DNA of 52,002 nucleotides from an uncultured Coriobacteriaceae bacterium (GTDB lineage Bacteria > Actinomycetota > Coriobacteriia > Coriobacteriales > Atopobiaceae). The DNA lies in assembly GCA_902798915.1 (NCBI GenBank), contig CADBYM010000021.1, forward strand, positions 1 through 52,002, read 5' to 3'. A program made the translations under genes and the position numbers. Positions 14,413 to 23,637 of the stretch are shown here, piece after piece; the stretch's first letter is position 1; every line of letters starts with the position of its first letter. The notes under the pieces are model-generated. The model saw only the letters and a program-made list of their open reading frames with translations, was not told where the DNA came from and searched no databases.

Positions 14413-15776
14413 CGAGGATCGCCGACCATCGATCCGCGAAGGTACCAGGTACGAGCCTCCGCCACTTGCACGTTGACGATGCTGCCCACAAGGTCTTGCA
14501 ATGCGTAAGAGGGAGGAAGCTCGAAGTGAACCGTCTGGTTCTTCTTGCTATGGCCGACGAGCATGTTTTGGCTGCGCTTCGAGGAGCCCTCGACGAGCAC
14601 CTCAACGGTAGTGCCCAGATCCCTCTGGTTCTCATCGTGGGCAAGTCCCGCAACCAACTCCGTGAGCCTTTCGAAGCGCGCTTGTATTACCTCGTGGGGC
14701 GTGTCGTCCGGAATCTGCGCCGCAGGCGTTCCCGGTCGCCTACTGTAGATGAAGGTATATGCGGACGAGAATCCGACCTCCTCGACGAGGGAGAGGGTGT
14801 CGACAAAGTCCTCCTCGTTCTCGCCGGGGAACCCGACGATGATGTCGGTGGAAAGCGCGATTTCGGGCATCGCGAGTCGGATGCGCTTGACCAAATCCAA
14901 ATATTCCTCGCGTGTGTAGCTGCGGTTCATAGCCTTCAGGATGCGGGTCGAACCGCTCTGAACCGCCAGATGGAGGTGCGGCATCACGGCGCTCGTCTGC
15001 GCCATGGCATCGATGACAGAGTCGGAAAGGTCCTTGGGATTTGAGGACGTGAAGCGGAGTCGCTCTATGCCAGTAGCCCCAACTGCTTTGAGCAGCTCGT
15101 CGAAACGAGGGGAACCATAGTTGTCGCGTCCATAGGAGTTGACATTCTGACCAAGGAGGCAGATCTCCCTCACTCCCTGCGATACGAGCAGCTCGCATTC
15201 GGTCACGACTGACTCCATGGTACGGCTTCGCTCGCGCCCGCGCACGTGTGGCACGATGCAATAGGTGCAGAAGTTGTTGCATCCCGTCATGATGGGCACC
15301 CAGGCATGGAAGCGCGTGGCCCTGTGCGACGGAAGGTCGGTCGAGAAGCCTTGCGTGTCCTCCTCTGTGCGCACGATGAGTTCGCGACCGCCGTGTTCGA
15401 ATGCCCTTTCGAGGAGCTCGGGCAACGAGGCAAGCGCCGAAGTGCCGAACACGACATCGGCATTCGGGATGTTGCGGCGCATGGAGTCGCCATCGCGTTG
15501 CGCTATGCAGCCGCCGATTGCCAAGACACGCCGACCTGACGGAGCGGGAGGAGCGCTGATGAGCGCCGTTGCTTGTCCGTAGAGGCGCGTATCGGCGTTT
15601 TCGCGAACGCAGCAGGTCATGAATACGACAATGTCCGCCTCTTCGATGCTTTCGACCAGATTGCACCCGCATGCATCCAGCAGCCCCGAGACTCGCTCGG
15701 AGTCATGCAAGTTCATCTGGCAGCCAAACGTCCGGATGAAGTAGGTCTTGCCGACGAGCTCTGAGTAAGCTGTCAT
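14409..15776 (-). CDS. miaB: tRNA-2-methylthio-N6-dimethylallyladenosine synthase
   Basis: 455 aa. An N-terminal UPF0004 domain begins with YFIRTFGCQMN and has Cys residues for an auxiliary 4Fe-4S cluster; a radical-SAM domain follows with the cluster motif CNNFCTYC, and a C-terminal TRAM domain binds RNA. It converts i6A37 to ms2i6A37 in tRNA. It is one of three methylthiotransferases in the window, with RimO and MtaB. It follows spoVS with no gap and precedes miaA with a 4-bp overlap. Confidence 0.97.
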   Translation of the reverse strand: MTAYSELVGKTYFIRTFGCQMNLHDSERVSGLLDACGCNLVESIEEADIVVFMTCCVRENADTRLYGQATALISAPPAPSGRRVLAIGGCIAQRDGDSMRRNIPNADVVFGTSALASLPELLERAFEHGGRELIVRTEEDTQGFSTDLPSHRATRFHAWVPIMTGCNNFCTYCIVPHVRGRERSRTMESVVTECELLVSQGVREICLLGQNVNSYGRDNYGSPRFDELLKAVGATGIERLRFTSSNPKDLSDSVIDAMAQTSAVMPHLHLAVQSGSTRILKAMNRSYTREEYLDLVKRIRLAMPEIALSTDIIVGFPGENEEDFVDTLSLVEEVGFSSAYTFIYSRRPGTPAAQIPDDTPHEVIQARFERLTELVAGLAHDENQRDLGTTVEVLVEGSSKRSQNMLVGHSKKNQTVHFELPPSYALQDLVGSIVNVQVAEARTWYLRGSMVGDPR

Positions 15777-16097
15777 TTAGCTAGCTGATCCCACGACGGT
15801 GCCCATGGAAAATGGGTTCGCGGTGTTGGATGTGATCTGATGCACATACACCGCGATGCGGATGGCCGTTCGACTCTCCCCGCCAATCTCTATGTCCGAG
15901 AAGGTGGGAGCGCAGGAGATGTCGACGCCCGTCGGTATGAGAAAACCTCGAGCAATGGCGATGGCCTTGATGGCTTGGTTGACGGCACCGGCACCAACGC
16001 ACTGAATGTTGACCGGTACGCCATCCTTCACCATGCCTGCAATGGCGCCAGCAACAGAGGCTGGCGAAGACTTGCTCGAAACCTTTAGAAAATCCAT
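15777..16097 (-). CDS. spoVS: Stage V sporulation protein S homologue
   Basis: 106 aa from ATG 16097, with AGGAG 8 nt upstream. It begins MDFLKVSSKSSPASVAGAIA, the characteristic SpoVS/Alba-like start, and has the GAGAVNQAIKAIAIARGF core. The usual length is about 86 aa; here a short C-terminal extension (TANPFSMGTVVGSAS) is present. SpoVS affects septation and spore maturation in Bacillus but also occurs in bacteria that do not form spores, as expected here. It lies between rny and miaB, as in Bacillus and Clostridia, and may act with nucleic acid. Confidence 0.93.
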   Translation of the reverse strand: MDFLKVSSKSSPASVAGAIAGMVKDGVPVNIQCVGAGAVNQAIKAIAIARGFLIPTGVDISCAPTFSDIEIGGESRTAIRIAVYVHQITSNTANPFSMGTVVGSAS

Positions 16098-16223
16098 CGT
16101 TGTTTCTCCTGGGCGTCGTGACGCCATGTCTCACATTTAGGATACGTTATTGAGCCGATTAATAGATTCTAACCACAAATGGAGAAAAAGAGAAGACTAA
16201 ATCAAAAACATGCATATTGAGTA

Positions 16224-17288
16224 CTAGTCATCCTCCAGAAACTCGAAGCCGACCGTCACGCGTCCGGGGCCCATGCGCACGGTCGGATCTGCTGCGAGGC
16301 GCACGAAGTAACGCTCCTCGAGGACGCGGAACGCATCGCGTAGCGCGCCTTGAAAGAGTGCCTCATCATGCTGGTCGAGAGTGAGCCTGCGCGCATCGTC
16401 GCCAGAGGCCGACGCTGCGTATTGCCCTCGGCCCGTGCGCCCTCCCACGCGTGCAACGACATTGACGAGGGGGGGCACCTGCCCGCGCAGGATGCGATGT
16501 GCGTTGCGCTCGGAGATGTCGACGCCCATGGCCTGTGCCCTTGCGGCAAGTTCGCGTGCGTCCTTGGCAAGGGAGGGAGTGGCCGTGATGGGAATGCCCT
16601 CTTCGGCCTCCGCGGAGACAAGGGGCGTTGTCGGGATGCAGCGAGCACGCATGGTCGCAAGTGCCTCCGATGGTGAACCGACATATACGTTGCAGACGCC
16701 TCGCTCCTCGAGGCCAAACTCGACGCAGGTACGGTAGATGTTGTGCGGGCCTCGTACCATATAGTCTCCTGAGGCATGGGTCACGCGGGGCCACGTGGAT
16801 TGGTCCGCACGCTCGGGCAAGGTGGATACGTCAAAGACCACGCGCATGGCGCACCCTCGCCCGACATCTGACTGCAGGACCTGTGCGGAGACTGCATTCT
16901 CCCTGATCGAGAAGAGCGCCATGCCGCGCCCGTGGACGCCCCATTTGTCCATGTGCATGGTATCGAGCTTTGACGTGACGCGCGCGTCAAAGACGCGCGC
17001 GTGCAAAGATGGCGGGATGCCGACCCCGTCGTCAAATACCAGTATGGTGCGAAGATTCGCCTCACGTGAGGTACCCACAAAAATGCGCTTCGCGCCAGCA
17101 TCACGAGCGTTGCGCAGCAGCTCGATGACAGCGTCCTCGACGCAACGCACGTCATGCTTCGCCTGCCTGCGCTCTGCCTCGGATATCCTCAGGCGCACAT
17201 AGCCGTCGCCAAGACGCTCCTCAACCCTGAAGCCGTCTCCGCCTCGAAGGGCGGAGACGAAGCTCAAGAGGTCGCTCTCGTCCGACAT
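16224..17288 (-). CDS. GHKL-type ATPase protein downstream of rny
   Basis: 354 aa. It shows the Bergerat ATP-binding fold: the N box ELLRNARDAG (about 56-65), the G1 box DDGVGIP (about 85-91) and the G2 box WGVHGRGMAL (about 116-125). There is no histidine-kinase dimerisation domain or receiver, so it is closer to MutL/Hsp90-like or anti-sigma-type ATPases than to a sensor kinase. The C-terminal half is unfamiliar, with Arg-rich segments that could contact nucleic acid. It starts 8 bp after rny, so it is very likely co-expressed with RNase Y, and spoVS follows. The function is unknown. Confidence 0.75.
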   Translation of the reverse strand: MSDESDLLSFVSALRGGDGFRVEERLGDGYVRLRISEAERRQAKHDVRCVEDAVIELLRNARDAGAKRIFVGTSREANLRTILVFDDGVGIPPSLHARVFDARVTSKLDTMHMDKWGVHGRGMALFSIRENAVSAQVLQSDVGRGCAMRVVFDVSTLPERADQSTWPRVTHASGDYMVRGPHNIYRTCVEFGLEERGVCNVYVGSPSEALATMRARCIPTTPLVSAEAEEGIPITATPSLAKDARELAARAQAMGVDISERNAHRILRGQVPPLVNVVARVGGRTGRGQYAASASGDDARRLTLDQHDEALFQGALRDAFRVLEERYFVRLAADPTVRMGPGRVTVGFEFLEDD

Positions 17289-17296
17289 GGGACGTC

Positions 17297-18847
17297 CTAC
17301 TTGGCTATGTCGACCGCGCGTGACTCGCGGATGACGACCACGCGCACCTGGCCGGGATACTCCATCTCGTCCTCGATCTGCGTGGCAATCTCGTGAGCCA
17401 GCACGGTTGCCTGCGCATCTGAAATCTTGCTGGGCTCGACCATGACGTGAAGCTCGCGTCCCGCCTGCATGGCGTACGTGCGCACGACACCGTCATGGGA
17501 GTTCGAGATCTCCTCGAGCTTCTCCAGACGCTTGATGTAGGCCTCGGCAGATTCGCGTCGCGCACCTGGCCGAGCCGCCGATATGGCATCTGCGGCCTGC
17601 ACCAACACGTCGAGGACGGTCGTTGCCTCGACATCTGCGTGGTGCGCCTCGATGGCATGCACGATTGCGGGGCGCTCGCCGTAGCGACGCGCGAGGTCGG
17701 CGCCAATCACTGCGTGCGGTCCCTCAACCTCGTGGTCTATGGCCTTCCCCAAGTCGTGGAGCAGGCCTGCGCGCTTGGCCGGCGCCTCGTCAATCCCGAG
17801 CTCTGAGGCCATCAGCCCACACAGGGCCGAGACCTGTATGGAGTGCTGGAGAACGTTCTGGCCGAAGGAGGTGCGATATCGAAGGGACCCGAGGGTCTTG
17901 ATGAGCTCGGGGTGCAGGTCGTGGATGCCTGCATCGAATGCCGCTTGCTCTCCTGCCTCCTGTATCCGCTCGTTGACGAGACGCTCCGCCTTTCGATACA
18001 TCTCCTCGATGCGCGCGGGATGGATGCGCCCGTCCGCAATGAGATTCTCGAGCGTCACGCGGGCAGTCTCGCGCCGCACCGGCGAGAAGCTCGAGAGTAT
18101 GACGGTCTCGGGCGTATCGTCGATGACGAGCGTGACGCCCGTTACCTGCTCGAAGGTACGGATGTTGCGGCCTTCGCGTCCGATGATGCGGCCTTTGAGG
18201 TCATCGGATGGAATGTGAACGGAGGTGACCGTGATCTCGCCCGCTTGGTCGGCCGCGCAACGCTGAATCGCCGTGGAGACTATCTCGCGAGCGGTCTTGT
18301 CGGCCTGCGCACGCACTCGCTGCTCGGACTCGCGCAGTATCTGCGCCTCGTCGCGTACCGTCTCTGCGCGTACGCGATCGAGAATCTCCTTGTGCGCATC
18401 CTCGCGTGTGAGCGCGGAGATTCGCTCAAGTTCCGCCTGCTGCTCTGCGTAGAGGTTCTCCACCTCGTTGCGACGCTTGTCCACGGAGCTCTGCATCTTG
18501 GAGACCTGCTCCTCGCGACGGTCGAGCGCGTCGTTGCGATGATCCAAGGACTCCTCGCGTTGTATGATGCGATTCTCCATGCGTTGAAGCTCGCTCTTGC
18601 GCCGCTTCTCCTCTTGCTCCGACTCCTGCTTGAGGCGCAGAATCTCCTCCTTCGCTTCCAGGACAGCGGACTTGCGTGCGGTCTCGGCCTGAGCCTGGGC
18701 CTCTTGCGCGATGCGCTCCGCCTGTATCCGCGCGGATTCAATCTGCTGGTCTGCCTGACGCACACGAGCGTTGTTCTTGTTGTTTGAGTAAACGTAGCTG
18801 CCTACTGCACCAACAACGAGGCCCAAAACCCCTACCATGATTTCCAT
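17297..18847 (-). CDS. rny: Ribonuclease Y
   Basis: 516 aa. An N-terminal membrane anchor (about 3-18) is followed by a long charged coiled coil (about 25-190), a KH domain with [10 protein letters not shown] (about 211-220), and an HD domain containing [12 protein letters not shown]. RNase Y starts mRNA decay at the membrane and takes the place of RNase E. It has a good sigma-70 type promoter about 190 bp upstream. With PNPase and RNase J, also encoded here, it would make up the main decay machinery. The following ATPase gene is only 8 bp away. Confidence 0.97.
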   Translation of the reverse strand: MEIMVGVLGLVVGAVGSYVYSNNKNNARVRQADQQIESARIQAERIAQEAQAQAETARKSAVLEAKEEILRLKQESEQEEKRRKSELQRMENRIIQREESLDHRNDALDRREEQVSKMQSSVDKRRNEVENLYAEQQAELERISALTREDAHKEILDRVRAETVRDEAQILRESEQRVRAQADKTAREIVSTAIQRCAADQAGEITVTSVHIPSDDLKGRIIGREGRNIRTFEQVTGVTLVIDDTPETVILSSFSPVRRETARVTLENLIADGRIHPARIEEMYRKAERLVNERIQEAGEQAAFDAGIHDLHPELIKTLGSLRYRTSFGQNVLQHSIQVSALCGLMASELGIDEAPAKRAGLLHDLGKAIDHEVEGPHAVIGADLARRYGERPAIVHAIEAHHADVEATTVLDVLVQAADAISAARPGARRESAEAYIKRLEKLEEISNSHDGVVRTYAMQAGRELHVMVEPSKISDAQATVLAHEIATQIEDEMEYPGQVRVVVIRESRAVDIAK

Positions 18848-19032
18848 TGCGGCTCCTCAGAACACATATATACGTATATAAAGGGCTTTGGACGCGGCAA
18901 AAGCGTCGCAAAGTCCGTCGCCGAGGCTCATTACGACCGCCACGCACAACAAACTGCTCTGTAGATAGCACACAAAACAAAGGCAAGCGTCGCCACGAAG
19001 GGCGGACGCAGAAGGCTCAAACGACACTAATT

Positions 19033-19061
19033 ATCGTATTGTTGAAAGAATTTAATGTCAA
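19033..19061 (-). promoter_or_regulatory. Sigma-70 type promoter of rny
   Basis: On the minus strand a perfect -35 TTGACA (19061-19056) is followed after 17 bp by -10 TACGAT (19038-19033). The predicted start lies about 180 nt before the rny start codon, leaving a long leader that could serve autoregulation by the nuclease (inference). Confidence 0.65.
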
Positions 19062-19091
19062 CAAAATGAAACACTTGTTGCCCGAAGTCAG

Positions 19092-19115
19092 AAAAAAAGC
19101 ATGTTATGGCCATGC
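19092..19115 (-). terminator. Terminator of the recA-recX operon
   Basis: On the minus strand GCATG pairs with CATGC across a 7-nt loop and is followed by seven T residues, about 60 bp after the recX stop. The preceding 8-bp inverted repeat may strengthen it. Confidence 0.7.
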
Positions 19116-19177
19116 ACCTGACGTGCGGTCATGTGTGGGACCCGACGCACGCGGCCAGGTCCCACTTCCACCTTTGA

Positions 19178-19834
19178 CTAACCCAGCGACTCTTGCGCCG
19201 CCTTCAGGGCGATGCCGTAGGAGAATCCCCTGCCCATCAGAAATCGGGCGAGCTTGCCGCAGGCATTGGGTTCGCTCACGTGCTTGCGTTTGGCTACCTC
19301 CAACGCGCGTCGGTACTCCCCTTCCACCTCGAGGTAGTCCTCCGGCCATCCGGCAAGAACAGATACGTCAATCCCGCGCTTGCCGAGTTCCATCTCTATG
19401 CGCTTGAGACCCCACCCACCGTTCGACTTGCGGTGCGCGAAGCGCTCGGCGTACTTCTGGTCATCGAGAAGGCCGCATCGTTCGCCTACGGCAAGCGCGT
19501 GTTCCTGGGCAAAGCGTGGGAAGCCGTCTCGTGCGAGTCTTGACGCAACCTCGCCCTTCGACATGTCCCGTCGTTGTAGGTGCTCGAACAAACGCTCCTT
19601 GGCGCAAGACCTCTGCAAATCGCTGACCGCATCGAGCAACTCCTTGCGAGTTGCCTTGCGCAACTCTCCTCGTTTCCTACGACGGTTGAGCGCCTTCCCC
19701 ACGACGACGGGTAAGAGAACCTCCTCGCCGTCGTTGCATGCTTCGATTACCAGCGTGGCGCGCGGCCGGTCCGCCCAGCTTCGCGCACGGCGCTGGGCGG
19801 GTGGAATGACCTCCCACGTTACCGGATCCTGCAT
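19178..19834 (-). CDS. recX: Regulatory protein RecX
   Basis: 218 aa, with a long N-terminal part (about 70 residues) before the three-helix repeats of the family (LQRRDMSKGEVASRLARDGF, the MELGKRG segment and the C-terminal LMGRGFSYG). RecX limits RecA filament growth. It starts 7 bp after recA, so the two are one operon under LexA control, and ends at a clear terminator. The sequence identity to known RecX is in the repeats; the N-terminal part is not recognised. Confidence 0.9.
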   Translation of the reverse strand: MQDPVTWEVIPPAQRRARSWADRPRATLVIEACNDGEEVLLPVVVGKALNRRRKRGELRKATRKELLDAVSDLQRSCAKERLFEHLQRRDMSKGEVASRLARDGFPRFAQEHALAVGERCGLLDDQKYAERFAHRKSNGGWGLKRIEMELGKRGIDVSVLAGWPEDYLEVEGEYRRALEVAKRKHVSEPNACGKLARFLMGRGFSYGIALKAAQESLG

Positions 19835-19841
19835 GGTTCGA

Positions 19842-20954
19842 TCACACCTCTTCGAACATCATGACCTCGTCAGGCTCCTCGATGAAGTCGGGTTCGCCGA
19901 CGCGCTCGTCTCCGAGTTCGAGGCCGCAGGCAACGCGCACCTGATGCTCGATGTCTTCCATGAATTCGGGATGCTCAGTGAGGAACGCCTTGGCGGCCTC
20001 GCGGCCTTGGCCGAGCTTCTCGTTGGGTCCGTAGGTATACCACGAACCGGACTTGTTGATGATTTCCATCTCTACGGCCATGTCGAGGATGGAGCCTTCC
20101 TTGGAAATGCCCGACCCGTACATGACGTCGAACTCGGCGGACTTGAAGGGTGCCGCGACCTTGTTCTTTACCACCTTGACGCGCACACGCGAACCGATGA
20201 TGTCGCCATCCTTCTTTATGCTGTCGATACGACGGATGTCGAGGCGCACGGATGCGTAGAACTTGAGCGCTCGGCCACCGGGCGTGGTCTCGGGATTGCC
20301 GAACATCACGCCGATCTTTTCCCTCAGTTGGTTGATGAAGATGCAGGTGGTCTTTGACTTGGAGAGTGAGCCGGCCAGCTTGCGAAGCGCCTGACTCATG
20401 AGGCGTGCCTGCAGACCGACGGAGCTATCGCCGATCTCCCCCTCGATCTCCGCCCGTGGTACCAGGGCCGGGACGGAGTCGATGACGATAACGTCGATGG
20501 CACCGGATCGCACGAGCATGTCGCAGATTTCGAGACCCTGCTCGCCGGTGTCGGGCTGCGAGATGAGCACCTCGTCAATATCCACGCCGATGCGGGCCGC
20601 ATACCCTGGATCCAACGCGTGCTCCGCGTCGATGAAGGCGACGACTCCGCCCATGGCCTGTGCCTCTGCGAGGATCTCCAAGGAGAGGGTGGTTTTGCCA
20701 GAGGACTCAGGGCCAAAAATCTCTATGATGCGCCCTCGGGGAACGCCCCCTATGCCAAGTGCCGCATCGAGCGCGATGGAACCTGTGGGAATCGCCTCGA
20801 CCTCAAGCTCTGGACCACCGTCGCCAAAGCGCATGATCGCACCTTTGCCGAATTTCTTCTCGATCTCCTTCGTCGTGCTAGCCACAACTGCGTCGCGCTC
20901 CTCGCCATACGTGCGGGGGCGAATCTCCCTTGTGACGGCTTTGCTGCGTGCCAT
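19842..20954 (-). CDS. recA: Recombinase RecA
   Basis: 370 aa from ATG 20954 with AAAGGA 6 nt upstream; the frame is open further upstream but through the promoter. Walker A GPESSGKT lies at 81-88, Walker [13 protein letters not shown] follows, and loop L2 contains the [10 protein letters not shown] motif. It forms filaments on single-stranded DNA for strand exchange and promotes LexA self-cleavage. The promoter has a perfect LexA box in its spacer. The C-terminus is acidic ([15 protein letters not shown]), typical of RecA. recX follows 7 bp later. Confidence 0.98.
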   Translation of the reverse strand: MARSKAVTREIRPRTYGEERDAVVASTTKEIEKKFGKGAIMRFGDGGPELEVEAIPTGSIALDAALGIGGVPRGRIIEIFGPESSGKTTLSLEILAEAQAMGGVVAFIDAEHALDPGYAARIGVDIDEVLISQPDTGEQGLEICDMLVRSGAIDVIVIDSVPALVPRAEIEGEIGDSSVGLQARLMSQALRKLAGSLSKSKTTCIFINQLREKIGVMFGNPETTPGGRALKFYASVRLDIRRIDSIKKDGDIIGSRVRVKVVKNKVAAPFKSAEFDVMYGSGISKEGSILDMAVEMEIINKSGSWYTYGPNEKLGQGREAAKAFLTEHPEFMEDIEHQVRVACGLELGDERVGEPDFIEEPDEVMMFEEV

Positions 20955-20981
20955 GCGGAATCCTTTCTTTTGACTTCCGTA

Positions 20982-21010
20982 ATGATACAGCGAACACGCG
21001 TTCGTTGCAA
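20982..21010 (-). promoter_or_regulatory. recA promoter with LexA box in the spacer
   Basis: On the minus strand -35 TTGCAA (21010-21005) and -10 TATCAT (20987-20982) are 17 bp apart. The spacer is filled by the perfect palindrome CGAACGCGTGTTCG at 20991-21004, which matches the Gram-positive LexA consensus at every defined position. Bound LexA would exclude RNA polymerase directly. Confidence 0.85.
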
Positions 21011-21160
21011 GCGCTTGTGAGTAGATTGTAGCAACCTCGAATAGCGCAATTTCCCCGCTAGCACACACGAATTTCCCGGGGATAATTACCCAAGGCCTTG
21101 CAGCAAGGTGCATAGCTGGTGCAATGGGCAAAATGTTGAAACGAATCGAATTTGCACGCG

Positions 21161-21658
21161 CTAATTTGAGAATCTTAGATGTTCGAGCATGAGCTGCAGG
21201 GCAACCCGAACGGCATGGGCGCGGACTCCTGATCGGTTTCCGGGGAGCAACCTGCGCGACGCATGCGTGCCGCATGCCGACGAGACGGCAAACCACACCG
21301 TACCGACGGGCTTTCCCGGCTCGGACCCCGTCGGTCCGGCGATGCCCGTGGTCGAGACCGCAACATCACACTTCAGCGCGCGGCATGCGCCCTCTGCCAT
21401 CTGTCGGGCACAGACTTCAGAGACCACGCCCAATCCGGCGGTGTTGCACACGATTGGCTGGACCCCCAGCACGGCCTGCTTCACCTCGGCGGCGTAGCTG
21501 ACGACTCCGCCACGGACTACTTCGGACGAGCCGGGGACGTCGGTAAGGGCGGCACTCACCAATCCCCCCGTGCAGGATTCAGCCGTCCCGATGGTCATAT
21601 GCAGGCGGGTCGCCTCGGCGATGACCAGGCGTGCGAGGTCGTCGTTGCTAGCGAGCAC
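21161..21658 (-). CDS. CinA C-terminal domain protein (NMN deamidase)
   Basis: 165 aa corresponding only to the C-terminal domain of CinA/PncC (PF02464): [18 protein letters not shown] near the start, GGVVSYA and [15 protein letters not shown] [11 protein letters not shown]. PncC-type enzymes hydrolyse nicotinamide mononucleotide to nicotinate mononucleotide and ammonia in the pyridine nucleotide cycle. The N-terminal MoCF-like domain of full CinA is absent, as in many bacteria. It overlaps pgsA by 11 bp and lies just upstream of recA, the usual position for cinA. Confidence 0.9.
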   Translation of the reverse strand: MLASNDDLARLVIAEATRLHMTIGTAESCTGGLVSAALTDVPGSSEVVRGGVVSYAAEVKQAVLGVQPIVCNTAGLGVVSEVCARQMAEGACRALKCDVAVSTTGIAGPTGSEPGKPVGTVWFAVSSACGTHASRRLLPGNRSGVRAHAVRVALQLMLEHLRFSN

Positions 21659-22262
21659 TTCCGCTCCTGCTCACGTAGGGCCAGCATTTCACGAAGTAGT
21701 CTATGCCCGACCATGCGGTGAGCAGGACTGCGGCCATCAGGAACCAGAACGAGAGGATGTCCAAGGGGATGATGCCAAACGCCGGCATGGGCAGGGCGCG
21801 CACGAAGAGCAGACCGCAGATGGCAATCATGGTGATGGCCGTCTTCCACTTGCCAAGGTTTGACGCCGCCACCACGACGCCCTCACTTGCAACGACCATG
21901 CGCAGTCCGCTAACCAAGAACTCGCGTGAGATGACCACCAACAGCACCCAGGCCGAGACGTCACCCACCTCGAGCAGATAACAGAGCGCGACTATGACTG
22001 CAAGCTTGTCCGCGATTGGGTCGAGGAACTTGCCGAAGGCCGTTACCTCGTTGCGGCTGCGCGCCAGGTATCCATCGACCTTATCCGTCAGCGATATGAG
22101 CACGTAGAGTAATGCGACCAACAGAGAGCTCCACGAGATGCCGCCACCTGTCTGGGGGACGGAAAGCTCGGCGAACAGGAGCCAAAGGGGTACGAGCGCC
22201 ACGCGCACCATCGTGACGATGTTCGCTGGTGTCCAGATTCCGGTCGACATCTTGCGATTCAT
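21648..22262 (-). CDS. pgsA: CDP-diacylglycerol-glycerol-3-phosphate 3-phosphatidyltransferase
   Basis: 204 aa from ATG 22262, with GGGAG 8 nt upstream. It has the CDP-alcohol phosphotransferase motif D-G-x2-A-R-x8-G-x3-D-x3-D, seen as DGYLARSRNEVTAFG followed by KFLDPIAD, and about five membrane helices. It makes phosphatidylglycerol phosphate, the first committed step to phosphatidylglycerol and cardiolipin. It lies between rimO (13-bp gap) and cinA (11-bp overlap). The motif is shared with related transferases, but context supports PgsA. Confidence 0.92.
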   Translation of the reverse strand: MNRKMSTGIWTPANIVTMVRVALVPLWLLFAELSVPQTGGGISWSSLLVALLYVLISLTDKVDGYLARSRNEVTAFGKFLDPIADKLAVIVALCYLLEVGDVSAWVLLVVISREFLVSGLRMVVASEGVVVAASNLGKWKTAITMIAICGLLFVRALPMPAFGIIPLDILSFWFLMAAVLLTAWSGIDYFVKCWPYVSRSGSAR

Positions 22263-22275
22263 GACAATCACTCCC

Positions 22276-23637
22276 CTAGTGCCGCGTCGTTACGACGCCA
22301 ACCAACTCGTAGCAAAACGCATCCACCATCGTGCAGGTTACGATGTCGCCCACTGTGGCCTCTCCGGCCTCTATGTGTACGGCGCCATCGCAGTCAGGCG
22401 CTTGGAACCATGTGTGTCCGATGAGTTCCAACCCGTCATCAGTCTCTTCAACCCCATCAATTATAACGTCGAACTCGTCGCCTATTCGACGGGCGGTCGA
22501 GGAGAATCCCAATCGCTCGGCAATGTCTTGCAATCGCTGGGTCCGGTCCATGAGCTCGGCGTCATCGAGTTGGTTCGGCAGCGTTGCGGCAATGGTCCCT
22601 TCCTCTGCGGAATACGCGAAGACGGAGACGTAGTCGAAGCCGACATCCTCGATGAACTCGCAAAGCTCCTCGAAGTCGTCCTCCGTCTCGCCAGGAAAGC
22701 CGACGAGGCCAGTGGTGCGCAGCACCAAACCGGGAATCTCCGCGCGCAGCCGTGCAAACAACGACTCCAGCTCTGCGCGCGATCCCGTGCGGCCCATGTC
22801 GGCGAGCACGTGTGCCGCACAGTGCTGTACGGGTATGTCGATGTAGGGCAGTACGGCGTCGACGTCACGAAGCACGCGAATCAGCCGATCGGTCATTCCC
22901 TCCGGCTGGAGATAGAGAACGCGAATCCACCCATGGTATGGCATGACTATCTTGGCCAGTTCCTCAAGGAGCCACGCGAGGTCGCGTCCATTCGGGAGGT
23001 CGCTGCCCCACACGCCGGTGTCTTGGCCGACGAGGACGACCTCACGAACGCCCCCCTCCATCAGCATCCGTACTTCGTCTGCGATTTCTTCCCTTGGCCT
23101 GGAGGCGTAGGGACCGCGAATTGCGGGAATTGCGCAGAACGTGCACCAACGGTCGCAGCCGTCAGAGATCTTCACATAGGCGCTTGCGCCCTCCACCGTG
23201 CGCAGTGCAGAGAGGCTGGAAGCGGTGGCGGGCGGCTCGAGCCCCAGCACCTCACTTACCACGGTGACAATGCCGTCTTCCTCATCGGATGCCACGAACG
23301 CGTCAACCTCGGGTAGCTCTGCCGCGAGCTCGTCTCCGTAACGAGATGGCACGCAGCCGCACATGATAATGGCTGCCCGATCGTCCTCTCCCGTCCCAAC
23401 CTGAGCCAACGAGAGTACCGTCTCGACCGATTCCTGCGTCGCAACTCCCAAGAAGGAGCAGGTGTTCACGATGATTACGTCTGCCTCATCGGGTGCCAGG
23501 GTCTCTTGGAAGCCGGCGGCCAGCAAGAGGGCCCGCATCCGGTCGGTATCCACTTCGTTCTTTGCGCAGCCTACCGTCACAAGCATGCAGGTGGGCATGC
23601 CTGCCAAATGGGATTCAGTATGTGGTTTCGTAGCCAT
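22276..23637 (-). CDS. rimO: Ribosomal protein S12 methylthiotransferase
   Basis: 453 aa from ATG 23637, with an alternative ATG at 23643; the start lies inside the 3' end of the rodZ-like gene (23-bp overlap). The N-terminal UPF0004 domain starts MLVTVGCAKNEVDTD, the typical RimO signature, followed by the radical-SAM cluster CDRWCTFCAIP and a TRAM-like C-terminal domain. It methylthiolates an aspartate of ribosomal protein S12. It is one of three methylthiotransferases in the window. Confidence 0.96.
   Translation of the reverse strand: MATKPHTESHLAGMPTCMLVTVGCAKNEVDTDRMRALLLAAGFQETLAPDEADVIIVNTCSFLGVATQESVETVLSLAQVGTGEDDRAAIIMCGCVPSRYGDELAAELPEVDAFVASDEEDGIVTVVSEVLGLEPPATASSLSALRTVEGASAYVKISDGCDRWCTFCAIPAIRGPYASRPREEIADEVRMLMEGGVREVVLVGQDTGVWGSDLPNGRDLAWLLEELAKIVMPYHGWIRVLYLQPEGMTDRLIRVLRDVDAVLPYIDIPVQHCAAHVLADMGRTGSRAELESLFARLRAEIPGLVLRTTGLVGFPGETEDDFEELCEFIEDVGFDYVSVFAYSAEEGTIAATLPNQLDDAELMDRTQRLQDIAERLGFSSTARRIGDEFDVIIDGVEETDDGLELIGHTWFQAPDCDGAVHIEAGEATVGDIVTCTMVDAFCYELVGVVTTRH

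Larger units (their letters stand above)
18848..19177. other. rny leader and recX 3' region
   Basis: This 330-bp gap holds the rny promoter (19033-19061, minus strand), its leader of about 180 nt, and the terminator of recX (19092-19115). A second inverted repeat, GTGGGACC/GGTCCCAC at about 19136-19166, lies closer to recX. No gene is seen. Confidence 0.6.

Noticed and set aside
17843..18787. A 314-aa plus-strand frame in rny
   Set aside because: Composition is that of antisense to a GC-rich coiled-coil gene; no ribosome binding site or domain.
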